NCBI GenBank assembly: GCA_910589315.1
Contig: CAJUTB010000045.1
Coordinates: 1 to 17,786, forward strand
DNA from: an uncultured Oscillibacter sp.
GTDB lineage: Bacteria > Bacillota > Clostridia > Oscillospirales > Oscillospiraceae
Direction of reading: 5' to 3'
DNA: 17,786 nucleotides
The first letter of the stretch is position 1. Each line of letters begins with the position of its first letter. The notes beneath the pieces are model-generated. The model was given only the letters and a program-made list of their open reading frames with translations, ran no database searches and was not told the origin of the DNA. The position numbers were made by a program, and so were the translations under genes. Of the stretch, positions 6,310 through 12,740 are shown piece after piece.

Positions 6310-7356
6310 ATGGAGCAGATTTATATTTACAGCGGCGGGGAAAAACTCGTCGGCAAAAGCGGCGTTGGACAGGCCATCCGCCACCAGCGGGAGTGTCTGC
6401 GCCGTTCTGGCGTGGCCACAACGGACCGGTGGACGCGGGAGACGGTGGCCGTTCATGTAAACACAGTGCTGCCGGACTCGGTATTAGCCGCGTTATGGGC
6501 CAGGCTCCGGGGACGGAAGGTTGTGTATTACGGTCACTCCACCATGGAGGATTTCAAATGCTCCTTCAAGGGGTCCAATCTGCTGGCCCCGCTGTTCCGC
6601 CGTTGGATCACCTTCTGTTACAGCCTGGGCAACGTCGTTCTGACGCCTACGGAATATTCCAAAAGTCTTTTGGAGAGCTACGGCCTGAAAAAGCCGGTTT
6701 ACAGCATCTCCAACGGAGTGGACGTAGACTTTTTTGCCCCGGACCCGGCAAAGCGGACGGCGTTCCGGGCGCGTTACGGCCTGGGGGACGGGGAAAAAGC
6801 CGTGGTTTCCGTCGGGCACACCATTGCCCGGAAGGGACTGCCGGAATTTTTAGCGTTGGCGCGGTCGCTGCCCCAGGCACGGTTCATCTGGTTTGGCTGG
6901 ACGGACCCCCGCCTGATTCCCCAGGAAATCGCGGCGGCTATGAAAAACGCACCGGAAAACGTGATCTTCCCCGGCTACGTGGACCGGGAGGAGCTGCGGG
7001 AAGCGTACTGCGGCGCGGATGTATTTGTGTTCATGAGCCATGAGGAGACCGAGGGCATCGTGGTGCTGGAAGCTCTCGCCTGTGGAATTCCTACTGTTCT
7101 GCGGGATATTCCGGTATATGACGGCTGGCTTTGCCACACTCAAAATATATACAAAGCGTCGAATCAGCTGGAATTTCAACAGTATGTATCTGGAATTCTG
7201 GACGGCGAGCTTCCCGATCTGACCGCCGCGGGGCGGGCCGTAGCGGAGTCCCGGAGCCTGGAGCGGGTTGGAGACCGTCTCCGGGAAATCTACCGGGAAC
7301 AGCGTATCCTGCCGCCTCTGCCCGCCGCCCTTCCCAAAAAACGTGCCCATATCTGA
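6310..7356 (+). CDS. GT4 glycosyltransferase, CpoA/DGS-like diglycosyldiacylglycerol synthase
   Basis: This 348-residue protein is placed at ATG 6310, with GGAGG at 6300-6304; a frame extending 15 codons further up lacks a good site. The N-terminus has KSGVGQAIRHQ (16-26), matching the KSGIGRAIKHQ signature of streptococcal CpoA and Acholeplasma diglucosyldiacylglycerol synthase, and YYGHSTMEDFK (73-83), matching the H-x-H-S-x-E-D-F motif there. The donor domain has SNGVDVDFF (134-142), VGHTIARKG (168-176) and E-x7-E as E246/E254 in HEETEGIVVLEA. It would add a second sugar to monoglucosyldiacylglycerol to give the bilayer-forming diglycosyl lipid. It is the third gene of the unit, about 200 bases after the VTT gene, with a strong terminator behind it. 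The sugar donor (UDP-glucose or UDP-galactose) cannot be told. Confidence 0.8.
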   Translation: MEQIYIYSGGEKLVGKSGVGQAIRHQRECLRRSGVATTDRWTRETVAVHVNTVLPDSVLAALWARLRGRKVVYYGHSTMEDFKCSFKGSNLLAPLFRRWITFCYSLGNVVLTPTEYSKSLLESYGLKKPVYSISNGVDVDFFAPDPAKRTAFRARYGLGDGEKAVVSVGHTIARKGLPEFLALARSLPQARFIWFGWTDPRLIPQEIAAAMKNAPENVIFPGYVDREELREAYCGADVFVFMSHEETEGIVVLEALACGIPTVLRDIPVYDGWLCHTQNIYKASNQLEFQQYVSGILDGELPDLTAAGRAVAESRSLERVGDRLREIYREQRILPPLPAALPKKRAHI

Positions 7357-7386
7357 GAAAACCGTTTCATGCGCCTGTCCGTAATC

Positions 7387-7430
7387 ACGCGCCGTTCCCG
7401 TCAGTTTTGGCGGAGAGCGGCGCGTTTTTT
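7387..7430 (+). terminator. Rho-independent terminator of the glycolipid operon
   Basis: ACGCGCCG (7387-7394) pairs perfectly with CGGCGCGT (7418-7425). The stem is followed by TTTTTT (7425-7430). The 23-base loop is long but the stem is strong. Confidence 0.85.
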
Positions 7431-7459
7431 CAGATAGTAGAAGTAATTTTATATTATAA

Positions 7460-7494
7460 TTGACAAAACTACCTATATAGTGTAAAATTACACT
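7460..7494 (+). promoter_or_regulatory. Promoter of the XRE/PstS-like pair with palindromic operator
   Basis: TTGACA (7460-7465), a 17-base spacer and TAAAAT (7483-7488) make a strong promoter. The perfect palindrome AGTGTAA-AA-TTACACT (7479-7494) fully covers the -10 box, a position suited to repression. Autoregulation by the XRE protein encoded next is the simplest reading (inference). AGGAGG lies at 7502-7507 before the ATG at 7515. Confidence 0.8.
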
Positions 7495-7514
7495 TAAAGT
7501 CAGGAGGCGGTTTT

Positions 7515-7970
7515 ATGACGCGGGAATTATTCGTGCAGGAGATGAACCGGCAGCTAAAGCTGGTGCGGACCGAATACGGCTTCACCCAGGAAACTATGGC
7601 AAACGTCCTGGGGCTGTCGAAAAAGACGCTGGTGGAGATTGAAAAGGGCCGCAGCTCCCTGGGCTGGATGGGCGCGGCGGCATTTGCGTCGATTTTCTCC
7701 GGCAGTCAGGTGCTGGCGGGCGTCTGGGGCGGCGAACCCAGCGATATGATTCAGGCCCTGGCCTTCCGGGAACCGCCCCGTTTCCCGAAAACCATGGGCG
7801 GAAAAGTCTGGTGGCGGACGGTGGAGGAACGCAGCGGATTTCGGATTCAGCAGAACATCCTCTCCCAGCACTACCGGGCGTTGGACGCGGAGGATGGCCG
7901 CGTGTGTTCGTCGTTTGACTTGGAGCAGATACGGACGTGTCTGGACACGCTGCAAAAGGAGGGAACGTAA
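7515..7970 (+). CDS. XRE-family helix-turn-helix transcriptional regulator
   Basis: This 151-residue protein has an N-terminal XRE/Cro-type helix-turn-helix at about 12-47: LKLVRTEYGFTQETMANVLG, then LSKKTLVEIEKGRSSLGW as the recognition part. Residues 50-80 are Gly/Ala-rich and mildly hydrophobic. The C-terminal part (90-151) has a conserved-looking block, PKTMGGKVWWRTVEERSGFR, and a short amphipathic tail; I do not recognise this domain, and it may bind a ligand or the partner protein. The stop codon TAA (7968-7970) shares its last A with the ATG of the following membrane protein, so the two are made together. A palindrome over the promoter points to autorepression. The pairing suggests a sensor-and-regulator unit. 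Confidence 0.85.
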   Translation: MTRELFVQEMNRQLKLVRTEYGFTQETMANVLGLSKKTLVEIEKGRSSLGWMGAAAFASIFSGSQVLAGVWGGEPSDMIQALAFREPPRFPKTMGGKVWWRTVEERSGFRIQQNILSQHYRALDAEDGRVCSSFDLEQIRTCLDTLQKEGT

Positions 7971-9178
7971 TGCGTTTTGACTGGCGGAAAGCCCTGCGGG
8001 CGGTGGTTTGTGCGGTAGCAATTACCATTATTTACGGTGGATTTGTAGGTTTTTTGTTTTTGTTTGGAAGCCTGGGCGCATTTCCGGCTTACATTACGAA
8101 AATTATTCCTTTTGCCGGGGGTGCGACGCTGATTGCACTGGTCCTGCAATCCAGTGGATATTTAAATGAGTCCGCCCTGAAGCGGTTGGGACGGATAACA
8201 CTTGCAGTCTGTGTTCTCTCGGCGGTTTATGTGGGCTGGGGCGCGTATCAGAACAGCATTCCCACCCTGGACGACCGCGGCGAGCTGCTGTGGGAATACC
8301 GTCCCTTTGACCCGGAGAGCAAAGCGGTTTCGCTGGACGAGCCGTCCACCCTGCAATTTGGCCTGGACACGGCCTGCCGCCTCCGCCTGGACGGCGCAAC
8401 CGCGCTCTATCCGGTGTATTCGGCATTTGTACAGGCGGTTTTCCCCGACGGATACCGGGATTCTCCCTACATCGACGTAGCCGGTTGTACAAACACGGTC
8501 AACGCCTATACGAGCCTGATCAAACGGGAGGTGGATATGATTTTTGCCGCCGCGCCGTCCCGGGCGCAGTTGAACGCGGCGGAACGGGCCGGAATGGAAC
8601 TGCATTTGACTCCAATTGGCCGGGAGGCGTTTGTATTTTTCGTCAACCGCAAGAACCCGGTCAAGGGCCTGACGGTGGAGGAAATCCAGGGAATTTACAC
8701 CGGGGACATCACCAACTGGAAGGAAGTCGGGGGACGAAACCAGGCAATCCGGCCCTTTCAGCGGGCACAGGACAGCGGGAGCCAGTCCGCACTGGAGCGG
8801 CTGATGGATGGACTTCCGTTGATCGAGCCGGAACAGGAAGACCGGGTTTCCGCCATGGACGGTATCATCCGGCAGGTGGCGAATTACCGCAATTACAGCA
8901 ATGCCTTGGGCTTTTCCTTCCGGTTTTACGCCACGGAGATGGTAACAGACAATCAGATTCGCCTGCTGGCCCTTAACGGCGTGGAACCAACCAAGGAAAC
9001 CATCCGGGACGGCACGTATCCGATTTCGTCCGAGTTTTACGCCGTCACCGCCTCCCCGATCGGACAGCCTGCGCCGGAGGAATATGATGCGGAGCTGTCA
9101 GCTTTCTTGGACTGGATTTTGTCGGAACAGGGACAGAAAATTATCGGAAAGACTGGATATGTAGCATTGAATAACTGA
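7970..9178 (+). CDS. Membrane-anchored PstS-like substrate-binding domain protein
   Basis: The product has 402 residues, and AGGAGGG at 7957-7963 sets the start at ATG 7970. Three N-terminal membrane segments are visible near 11-33, 42-60 and 75-92, in place of a cleavable lipoprotein signal. From about 125 to the end it is a type II periplasmic-binding-protein fold of the PstS branch: LDGATALYPVYSAFVQAVFP (140-159), REAFVFFVNRKNPVKGLT (218-235) with EEIQGIYTGDITNWKEVGG (237-255), RAQDSGSQSALE (265-276), and the terminal IIGKTGYVAL (391-400). DSGSQ stands where PstS has its phosphate-binding S-G-T loop. No PstC/A/B transporter genes are near. With its XRE partner it may sense phosphate or another anion outside the cell, but this is inference. 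Rejecting simple transport rests on the missing permease. Confidence 0.8.
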   Translation: MRFDWRKALRAVVCAVAITIIYGGFVGFLFLFGSLGAFPAYITKIIPFAGGATLIALVLQSSGYLNESALKRLGRITLAVCVLSAVYVGWGAYQNSIPTLDDRGELLWEYRPFDPESKAVSLDEPSTLQFGLDTACRLRLDGATALYPVYSAFVQAVFPDGYRDSPYIDVAGCTNTVNAYTSLIKREVDMIFAAAPSRAQLNAAERAGMELHLTPIGREAFVFFVNRKNPVKGLTVEEIQGIYTGDITNWKEVGGRNQAIRPFQRAQDSGSQSALERLMDGLPLIEPEQEDRVSAMDGIIRQVANYRNYSNALGFSFRFYATEMVTDNQIRLLALNGVEPTKETIRDGTYPISSEFYAVTASPIGQPAPEEYDAELSAFLDWILSEQGQKIIGKTGYVALNN

Positions 9179-9181
9179 TGT

Positions 9182-9230
9182 AAAAAATGCCTCTCTCTGC
9201 CGCGGGTATCCGCAGCGGAGAGAGGCATTT
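9182..9230. terminator. Bidirectional terminator between PstS-like gene and rubrerythrin
   Basis: Arms at 9185-9200 and 9215-9230 pair over 16 bases with one G·U. The six A residues at 9182-9187 give a long U-tract for the minus-strand transcript, so it works best for rubrerythrin. The plus strand has only TTT after the stem. Confidence 0.85.
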
Positions 9231-9247
9231 GCATGAAACTGGAAAAA

Positions 9248-9862
9248 TCAGGATTGACTGAGGATATTCCCGCCATAGGGGGCCATTTCCAGGCGGATGA
9301 AGTAACCCTGATCGTGGTGGCAGACCGGACAGCTCTTAGGGGCTTCTGTGCCCTCGAAAATGTGGCCGCAGTTCAGGCACATCCAGGCGCATTTTACGTC
9401 GGAGACAAAGAGTTTTCCCTCGGAGAGCAGCTTTGCAAACGCGCCGAAGCGGTTGCCGTGGGTCTGCTCAATCTTGGAGATCAGCTGAAAAGAGGAGGCA
9501 ATTTCCGGGAACCCCTCTTTCCGGGCCGTCTCCGCAAAGGTTTTGTATACCGGGTCAAATTCTTCGTATTCGTTGTGCTGGGCCTTGCGGAGAAGCTCCT
9601 TGACATCGTTGGTCAAGTCCACGGGATATCCGCCGTCGATCTGCACGGTGTCTCCGGCCACGGGCTTCATGTGATTATAAAAAATCTCCGCGTGTTCTTT
9701 TTCCTGGCCCGCCGTAAACTTGAAAACGGCTTCCAACACATAGAGATTCTGCTTCTGGCATACGTCCGCCGCAAAGGTGTAACGATTTCGGGCCTGGCTT
9801 TCGCCGGCAAAGGACCTCATGAGATTTTGCAGGGTTTCACTGTCTTTCAAATTGACCGCCAT
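9248..9862 (-). CDS. rbr: Rubrerythrin
   Basis: This 204-residue protein has the classical two-part build. The ferritin-like diiron domain carries GESQARNRY (E21), GQEKEHAE (E54, H57), HNEYEEFDPVY (E98-E101) and SKIEQTHGNRF (E132, H135). The C-terminal rubredoxin-like Fe(SCys)4 domain has C162-x2-C165 (MCLNCG) and C178-x2-C181 (CPVCH). Rubrerythrin reduces hydrogen peroxide to water in the cytoplasm of anaerobes, taking electrons through rubredoxin or NADH-linked reductases. Start at 9862 is set by AAGGAGGC. It follows rqcH by 72 bases with no terminator or clear promoter between, so it may be co-transcribed. In the H-x-R segment after the last Glu, Gly replaces the residue that is usually Glu (THGNR), a small oddity. 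Confidence 0.95.
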   Translation of the reverse strand: MAVNLKDSETLQNLMRSFAGESQARNRYTFAADVCQKQNLYVLEAVFKFTAGQEKEHAEIFYNHMKPVAGDTVQIDGGYPVDLTNDVKELLRKAQHNEYEEFDPVYKTFAETARKEGFPEIASSFQLISKIEQTHGNRFGAFAKLLSEGKLFVSDVKCAWMCLNCGHIFEGTEAPKSCPVCHHDQGYFIRLEMAPYGGNILSQS

Positions 9863-9934
9863 AGGTTGTATTGCCTCCTTGAATTGGTTTCGGAGGTAGT
9901 TTGCGCCAGAGGAGCGGAACTTATGCGGGAAGGA

Positions 9935-11656
9935 TCAGGAAACCGGCGGCTTTTCCGGCGTGACGTACAGCGTCCGGCAGGTGGAATAAATCACCATGCC
10001 GGGACGGGCCCCGGAGGGCTTTTTCACATTCCGTACCTCCGTATAATCCACCGGCACATTCCCGCTCTCCCGGGCCTGGGAATACCAGGCCGCCAGTTTG
10101 GCGGCCTCCAGCAGATCCTGGTCCGTCGGAACTGCGCCGCCTGTGCAGAGAATCACGTGGGAGCCGTGGATTTTCTGCGTGTGGAACCAGAGGTCCCGGC
10201 GGTCCGCCGACTTCGTGGTGAGCTGATCGTTTTGACGGTTGTTCCGGCCCACCAGAACCCGAAAACCGCCGCTGGTCCGGAATTCCCAAGGGTTTGAGGC
10301 CCGCTTCGGAACCTTCTTTTTCCCCTGCTTCCGAAGAAAACCGGACTCCTGCAATTCCATGCGGATATCCGAAAAGTCCTGTTCTGTCTCCGCCTGGGCG
10401 ATTTCCGCCAGCACGCTTTCCATATAGGACAAATCCTGCGCGGCCTGTTCCATCTGAAGGCGCAGGTATTTTTCCGCCGTTTTGGCTTTCGTGTAACGCT
10501 TATAATATTTAGCGGCGTTTTGCTGGGGCGTCAGGAGCGGGTCCAAGGGGATGGAAACTGGCGCATTACCGGCATAATAATTCTCGCAGTCCAGCCGCGC
10601 CGCCCCACGCTCCATGCGGTACAGGTTCGCCGTGATCAAATCGCCGCAGATTCGCAGGCGGTCCCGGTTCTGGGTTTCGGCGTATTCCTTTTCCTGGGCC
10701 GCCAGCTTCCGCCGCAGACGGTCCCGCGCCGTCGACGCCGCCCGCAGAAGGTCCGCGCCCCGCTGGCGTGTCCGCTCCTGGCGTTCCCGCGCCTCGTAGA
10801 AAAAATCCATCAGCGCGGAAAAGGAGGCGAATTCCACAGCTTCTGCCGCCGGACCGTACTGCTTTACCGGCATACAGGCAAAATCCATAGGCTTGCCGTC
10901 CCGCAAAAGACAAACTGGCGTAAACCGGCTTTCCTGAATGCGGGCGAGAAATTCTTCCAGGGCGTGCCAAAGGGATTCTGGGCCGTTCTGTTCAAAAAGC
11001 CGCGTGTCCACGTCTCCAGCCGCTTGAAACGCCAATTCCCGCGCCATCAGCGGCGAGAGGCCGAAGTAATGGTCCAGCAGAAAACGGTCCAAGGTGTGTT
11101 CGGCAGGCGCGGAGGAAAATTTACTGGAAAAACCGTTTTTTGTTTCCGCAGTAACGGGCAGGCGTCCCGCAGCGGCGGGCGGCTCATAAAAGAGTCCGGG
11201 AAGAACCGGGCGGTTTGCGGACATATCCGTGTCCACACGCCGGAGGCAGTCAAGCACGCGCCCTTCGCCGTCCAGGAGAATCAGGTTGGAGCGGCGGCCC
11301 ATCGCCTCCAGAACGAGGACCCGGCGTCCGGACCGGCCCAGTTCATCGGAGGCGTCCAGCTCCAAACGGACAAGCCGCTCTAGGGGCGGCTGGGTCAGGC
11401 CGACGATTTTTGCTCCAGACAGGTGCTTTCGCAGCAGCATACAAAACATCGGCGGCTCTGCCGGGTTGTCCCGAAGGGTTTCCGTCAGCTGAATCCGGGG
11501 CGCGCCGGCTCCCGCGTTCAGCAGAAGCCGTTTTCCCCGCAAGACCAGGATTATTTGATCCCGCGCGGGCTGCTGAATCTTGTCAATCCGCAGTCCCAAC
11601 AGCTGAGGCCGCAGCTCGTTCAAAACCGCTTGTAAACAGATTGCGTCAAGAGGCAT
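9935..11656 (-). CDS. rqcH: RqcH (NFACT family), ribosome-associated quality control factor
   Basis: This 573-residue protein has the full NFACT layout. The NFACT-N domain is at about 1-220 with MPLDAICLQAVLNELRPQLLG, PPMFCMLLRKHLSGA (68-82), ERLVRLEL (93-100) and MGRRSNLILLDGEGRVLD (119-136). Helical and coiled-coil parts follow (about 250-430, rich in Arg/Glu/Ala). The C-terminal NFACT-R domain has FRTSGGFRVLVGRNNRQND and DLWFHTQKIHGSHVI. RqcH binds stalled 50S subunits, recruits alanyl-tRNA and adds alanine tails that mark the broken peptide for degradation. The family's Asp-Arg pair important for tailing is Glu93-Arg94 here. Older annotations call this fibronectin-binding protein. GGAGGAAG precedes the ATG, and the start overlaps the end of the Mini-III gene by 11 bases. 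Confidence 0.92.
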   Translation of the reverse strand: MPLDAICLQAVLNELRPQLLGLRIDKIQQPARDQIILVLRGKRLLLNAGAGAPRIQLTETLRDNPAEPPMFCMLLRKHLSGAKIVGLTQPPLERLVRLELDASDELGRSGRRVLVLEAMGRRSNLILLDGEGRVLDCLRRVDTDMSANRPVLPGLFYEPPAAAGRLPVTAETKNGFSSKFSSAPAEHTLDRFLLDHYFGLSPLMARELAFQAAGDVDTRLFEQNGPESLWHALEEFLARIQESRFTPVCLLRDGKPMDFACMPVKQYGPAAEAVEFASFSALMDFFYEARERQERTRQRGADLLRAASTARDRLRRKLAAQEKEYAETQNRDRLRICGDLITANLYRMERGAARLDCENYYAGNAPVSIPLDPLLTPQQNAAKYYKRYTKAKTAEKYLRLQMEQAAQDLSYMESVLAEIAQAETEQDFSDIRMELQESGFLRKQGKKKVPKRASNPWEFRTSGGFRVLVGRNNRQNDQLTTKSADRRDLWFHTQKIHGSHVILCTGGAVPTDQDLLEAAKLAAWYSQARESGNVPVDYTEVRNVKKPSGARPGMVIYSTCRTLYVTPEKPPVS

Positions 11657-12062
11657 GGTCTTCTTCCTCCATCATTTTGCAAAAGAGTTCGTGGATTCGC
11701 TCCAGGCGGCCCTGGAGATAGAGCCAGCCGAGGAGGGCTTCCAAGGCCGTCGCTTCGCTGTATTGCGCGCGGCTTGCATGGCTGGGGACCGTGTGTACAT
11801 GGGCGTTTCGTCCCCGGCGAAAGACGGCGCGTTCTTCTTCGGTTAAGAGGGGCAGAATACGTTCGGCTTTTTGGGCCTGGGATTCGGCGCAGACCAGCTG
11901 GACGGCGGCCCGGTGCAGGCCCTTGCCGGTTGCGCCGCCATGGGCGCAGAGCCAGGTCCGGACCAGGAGTTCAAACACGGCGTCGCCCATGTGGGCCAGG
12001 CCGATGGAGCTGATTGCGTGCAGGCTGTCCGGGGACAGGGAGGGGCTGAAATAGTTTTCCAC
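11646..12062 (-). CDS. mrnC: Mini-ribonuclease III
   Basis: The product has 138 residues, the normal size for Mini-III. The start is GTG at 12062 (VENYFSPSL...), chosen because TAAGGAGG sits 6-7 bases before it; the open frame continues upstream into repeat sequence without any start site. It has the catalytic RNase III core with no double-stranded-RNA-binding domain: GLAHMGDAVFELLVRTWL (21-38) carrying catalytic Asp27, RRGRNAHVHTVPSHAS (82-97), and ATALEALLGWLYLQGR (104-119) with Glu108. Mini-III trims both ends of 23S rRNA precursor in the 50S subunit. It overlaps rqcH by 11 bases, so two 50S-associated factors are co-expressed. The commoner neighbours in Bacillus (cysS, rlmB) are absent here. 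I see no clear promoter in the region upstream. Confidence 0.92.
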   Translation of the reverse strand: MENYFSPSLSPDSLHAISSIGLAHMGDAVFELLVRTWLCAHGGATGKGLHRAAVQLVCAESQAQKAERILPLLTEEERAVFRRGRNAHVHTVPSHASRAQYSEATALEALLGWLYLQGRLERIHELFCKMMEEEDHAS

Positions 12063-12194
12063 AGAAAACCTCCTTATATTGTAAAAAAGCGTCGAGGCAT
12101 TTGATTTGGGCAAGGTGAAACGAAGGAAAAAATGACCTGGATAGTTCCCACAGGGAATTTTGTCTCTTTTGCGGCAATGGCGGTTGAATGAGAC

Positions 12195-12216
12195 GGGCGG
12201 GCGCAGAGGCCCGCCC
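12195..12216. repeat. GC-rich palindrome, REP-like
   Basis: GGGCGGGC (12195-12202) and GCCCGCCC (12209-12216) pair perfectly around GCAGAG. Followed by CCTACAATCACCC, it resembles the 'GTAGGGGCGGGC...GCCCGCCCG' intergenic element that is common in Oscillospirales genomes (recollection, not searched). Confidence 0.65.
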
Positions 12217-12372
12217 CTACAATCACCCATGCAGCGGCAGCGGAAATAGACGCAGAGGCAAGTCGATTTGGACTTTTCGTTTCGGTTCCGCCAAGCCAAA
12301 GTTTTCCGCCAAGCTCTTAAAACGCTCTTTTCTTTTGGACCGTGAACGGCCCGTTTGTCTCCGGCCTAAGAG

Positions 12373-12443
12373 CCGCCGCGCCGCGGCGGTTGGCCTCCGA
12401 CACGCGCCTGCGGGCGCAGTCTTTTCTCTCGCCAGAGAAAAGA
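12373..12443. repeat. Cluster of three perfect hairpins within a composite intergenic repeat
   Basis: Three palindromes follow each other: CCGCCGCG/CGCGGCGG (12373-12389, one-base centre), GCGCC/GGCGC (12404-12417, 4-base loop) and TCTTTTCTCT/AGAGAAAAGA (12420-12443, loop CGCC). A fourth, GCCATT/AATGGC (12469-12483), lies just beyond. The last stem lacks a U-tract, so these are not ordinary terminators. Fixed spacing of several stems suggests a dispersed repeat family. Confidence 0.6.
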
Positions 12444-12646
12444 AAATGGGGGGTTCAAAAAAGGGCCAGCCATTGCAAATGGCAATTTACATCATATGTT
12501 ATAATAGGTTCTGCAAAGGAAAAAAGCAAGTCAAAAAAAGCATTCCGCAGGAAATCGGCGGCATAAAATGTGCATTTATAAAATTTCCCATGAGCATCCT
12601 CCAAATGTTGCCCCATTCTGCGGCAAAAAAGCGGGAAAAATGCCAA

Positions 12647-12675
12647 TTGTTCCAGTGCAATAATTTCGCTATACT
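12647..12675 (+). promoter_or_regulatory. Sigma-A promoter of serA
   Basis: TTGTTC (12647-12652), a 17-base spacer and TATACT (12670-12675) fit a sigma-A promoter. The leader of about 60 bases contains a small hairpin, GTCCG (12696-12700) with CGGAC (12708-12712), then GGAGG (12728-12732) 8 bases before the ATG. No T-box or riboswitch is apparent. Confidence 0.65.
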
Positions 12676-12740
12676 AAAGCCATAAAGAAAAGCGCGTCCG
12701 GCCCCGTCGGACCCCTGAACGAAATTCGGAGGTATGAACC

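Larger units (their letters stand above)
12063..12740. other. Long non-coding intergenic region rich in palindromes
   Basis: These 678 bases carry no gene I can support. From 12190 to 12483 there is a dense series of perfect palindromes, listed separately. From 12484 to 12640 the sequence is AT-rich and unstructured apart from an isolated extended -10-like TGTTATAAT (12497-12505) without a matching -35 box. From 12647 the serA promoter and leader begin. A 165-codon plus-strand frame across it is low-complexity Arg/Lys-rich and starts inside a hairpin. Confidence 0.7.

Noticed and set aside
10520..11383. A 287-codon plus-strand frame over rqcH
   Set aside because: It is antisense to a gene with intact NFACT domains; no start signal and no recognisable domain.
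12062..12090. A promoter for mrnC at the minus-strand TACAAT (12083-12078)
   Set aside because: Transcription would begin almost at the ribosome site, leaving too short a leader, and there is no -35 hexamer at 16-18 bases.
12188..12685. A possible 165-residue basic protein in the mrnC-serA gap
   Set aside because: It starts in a hairpin, runs through several palindromes and over the serA promoter, and shows no start signal; it is repeat sequence read as protein.
12647..12740. T-box or serine-responsive leader before serA
   Set aside because: The leader is only about 60 bases with one small stem; no T-box conserved sequence or terminator/antiterminator pair is visible.
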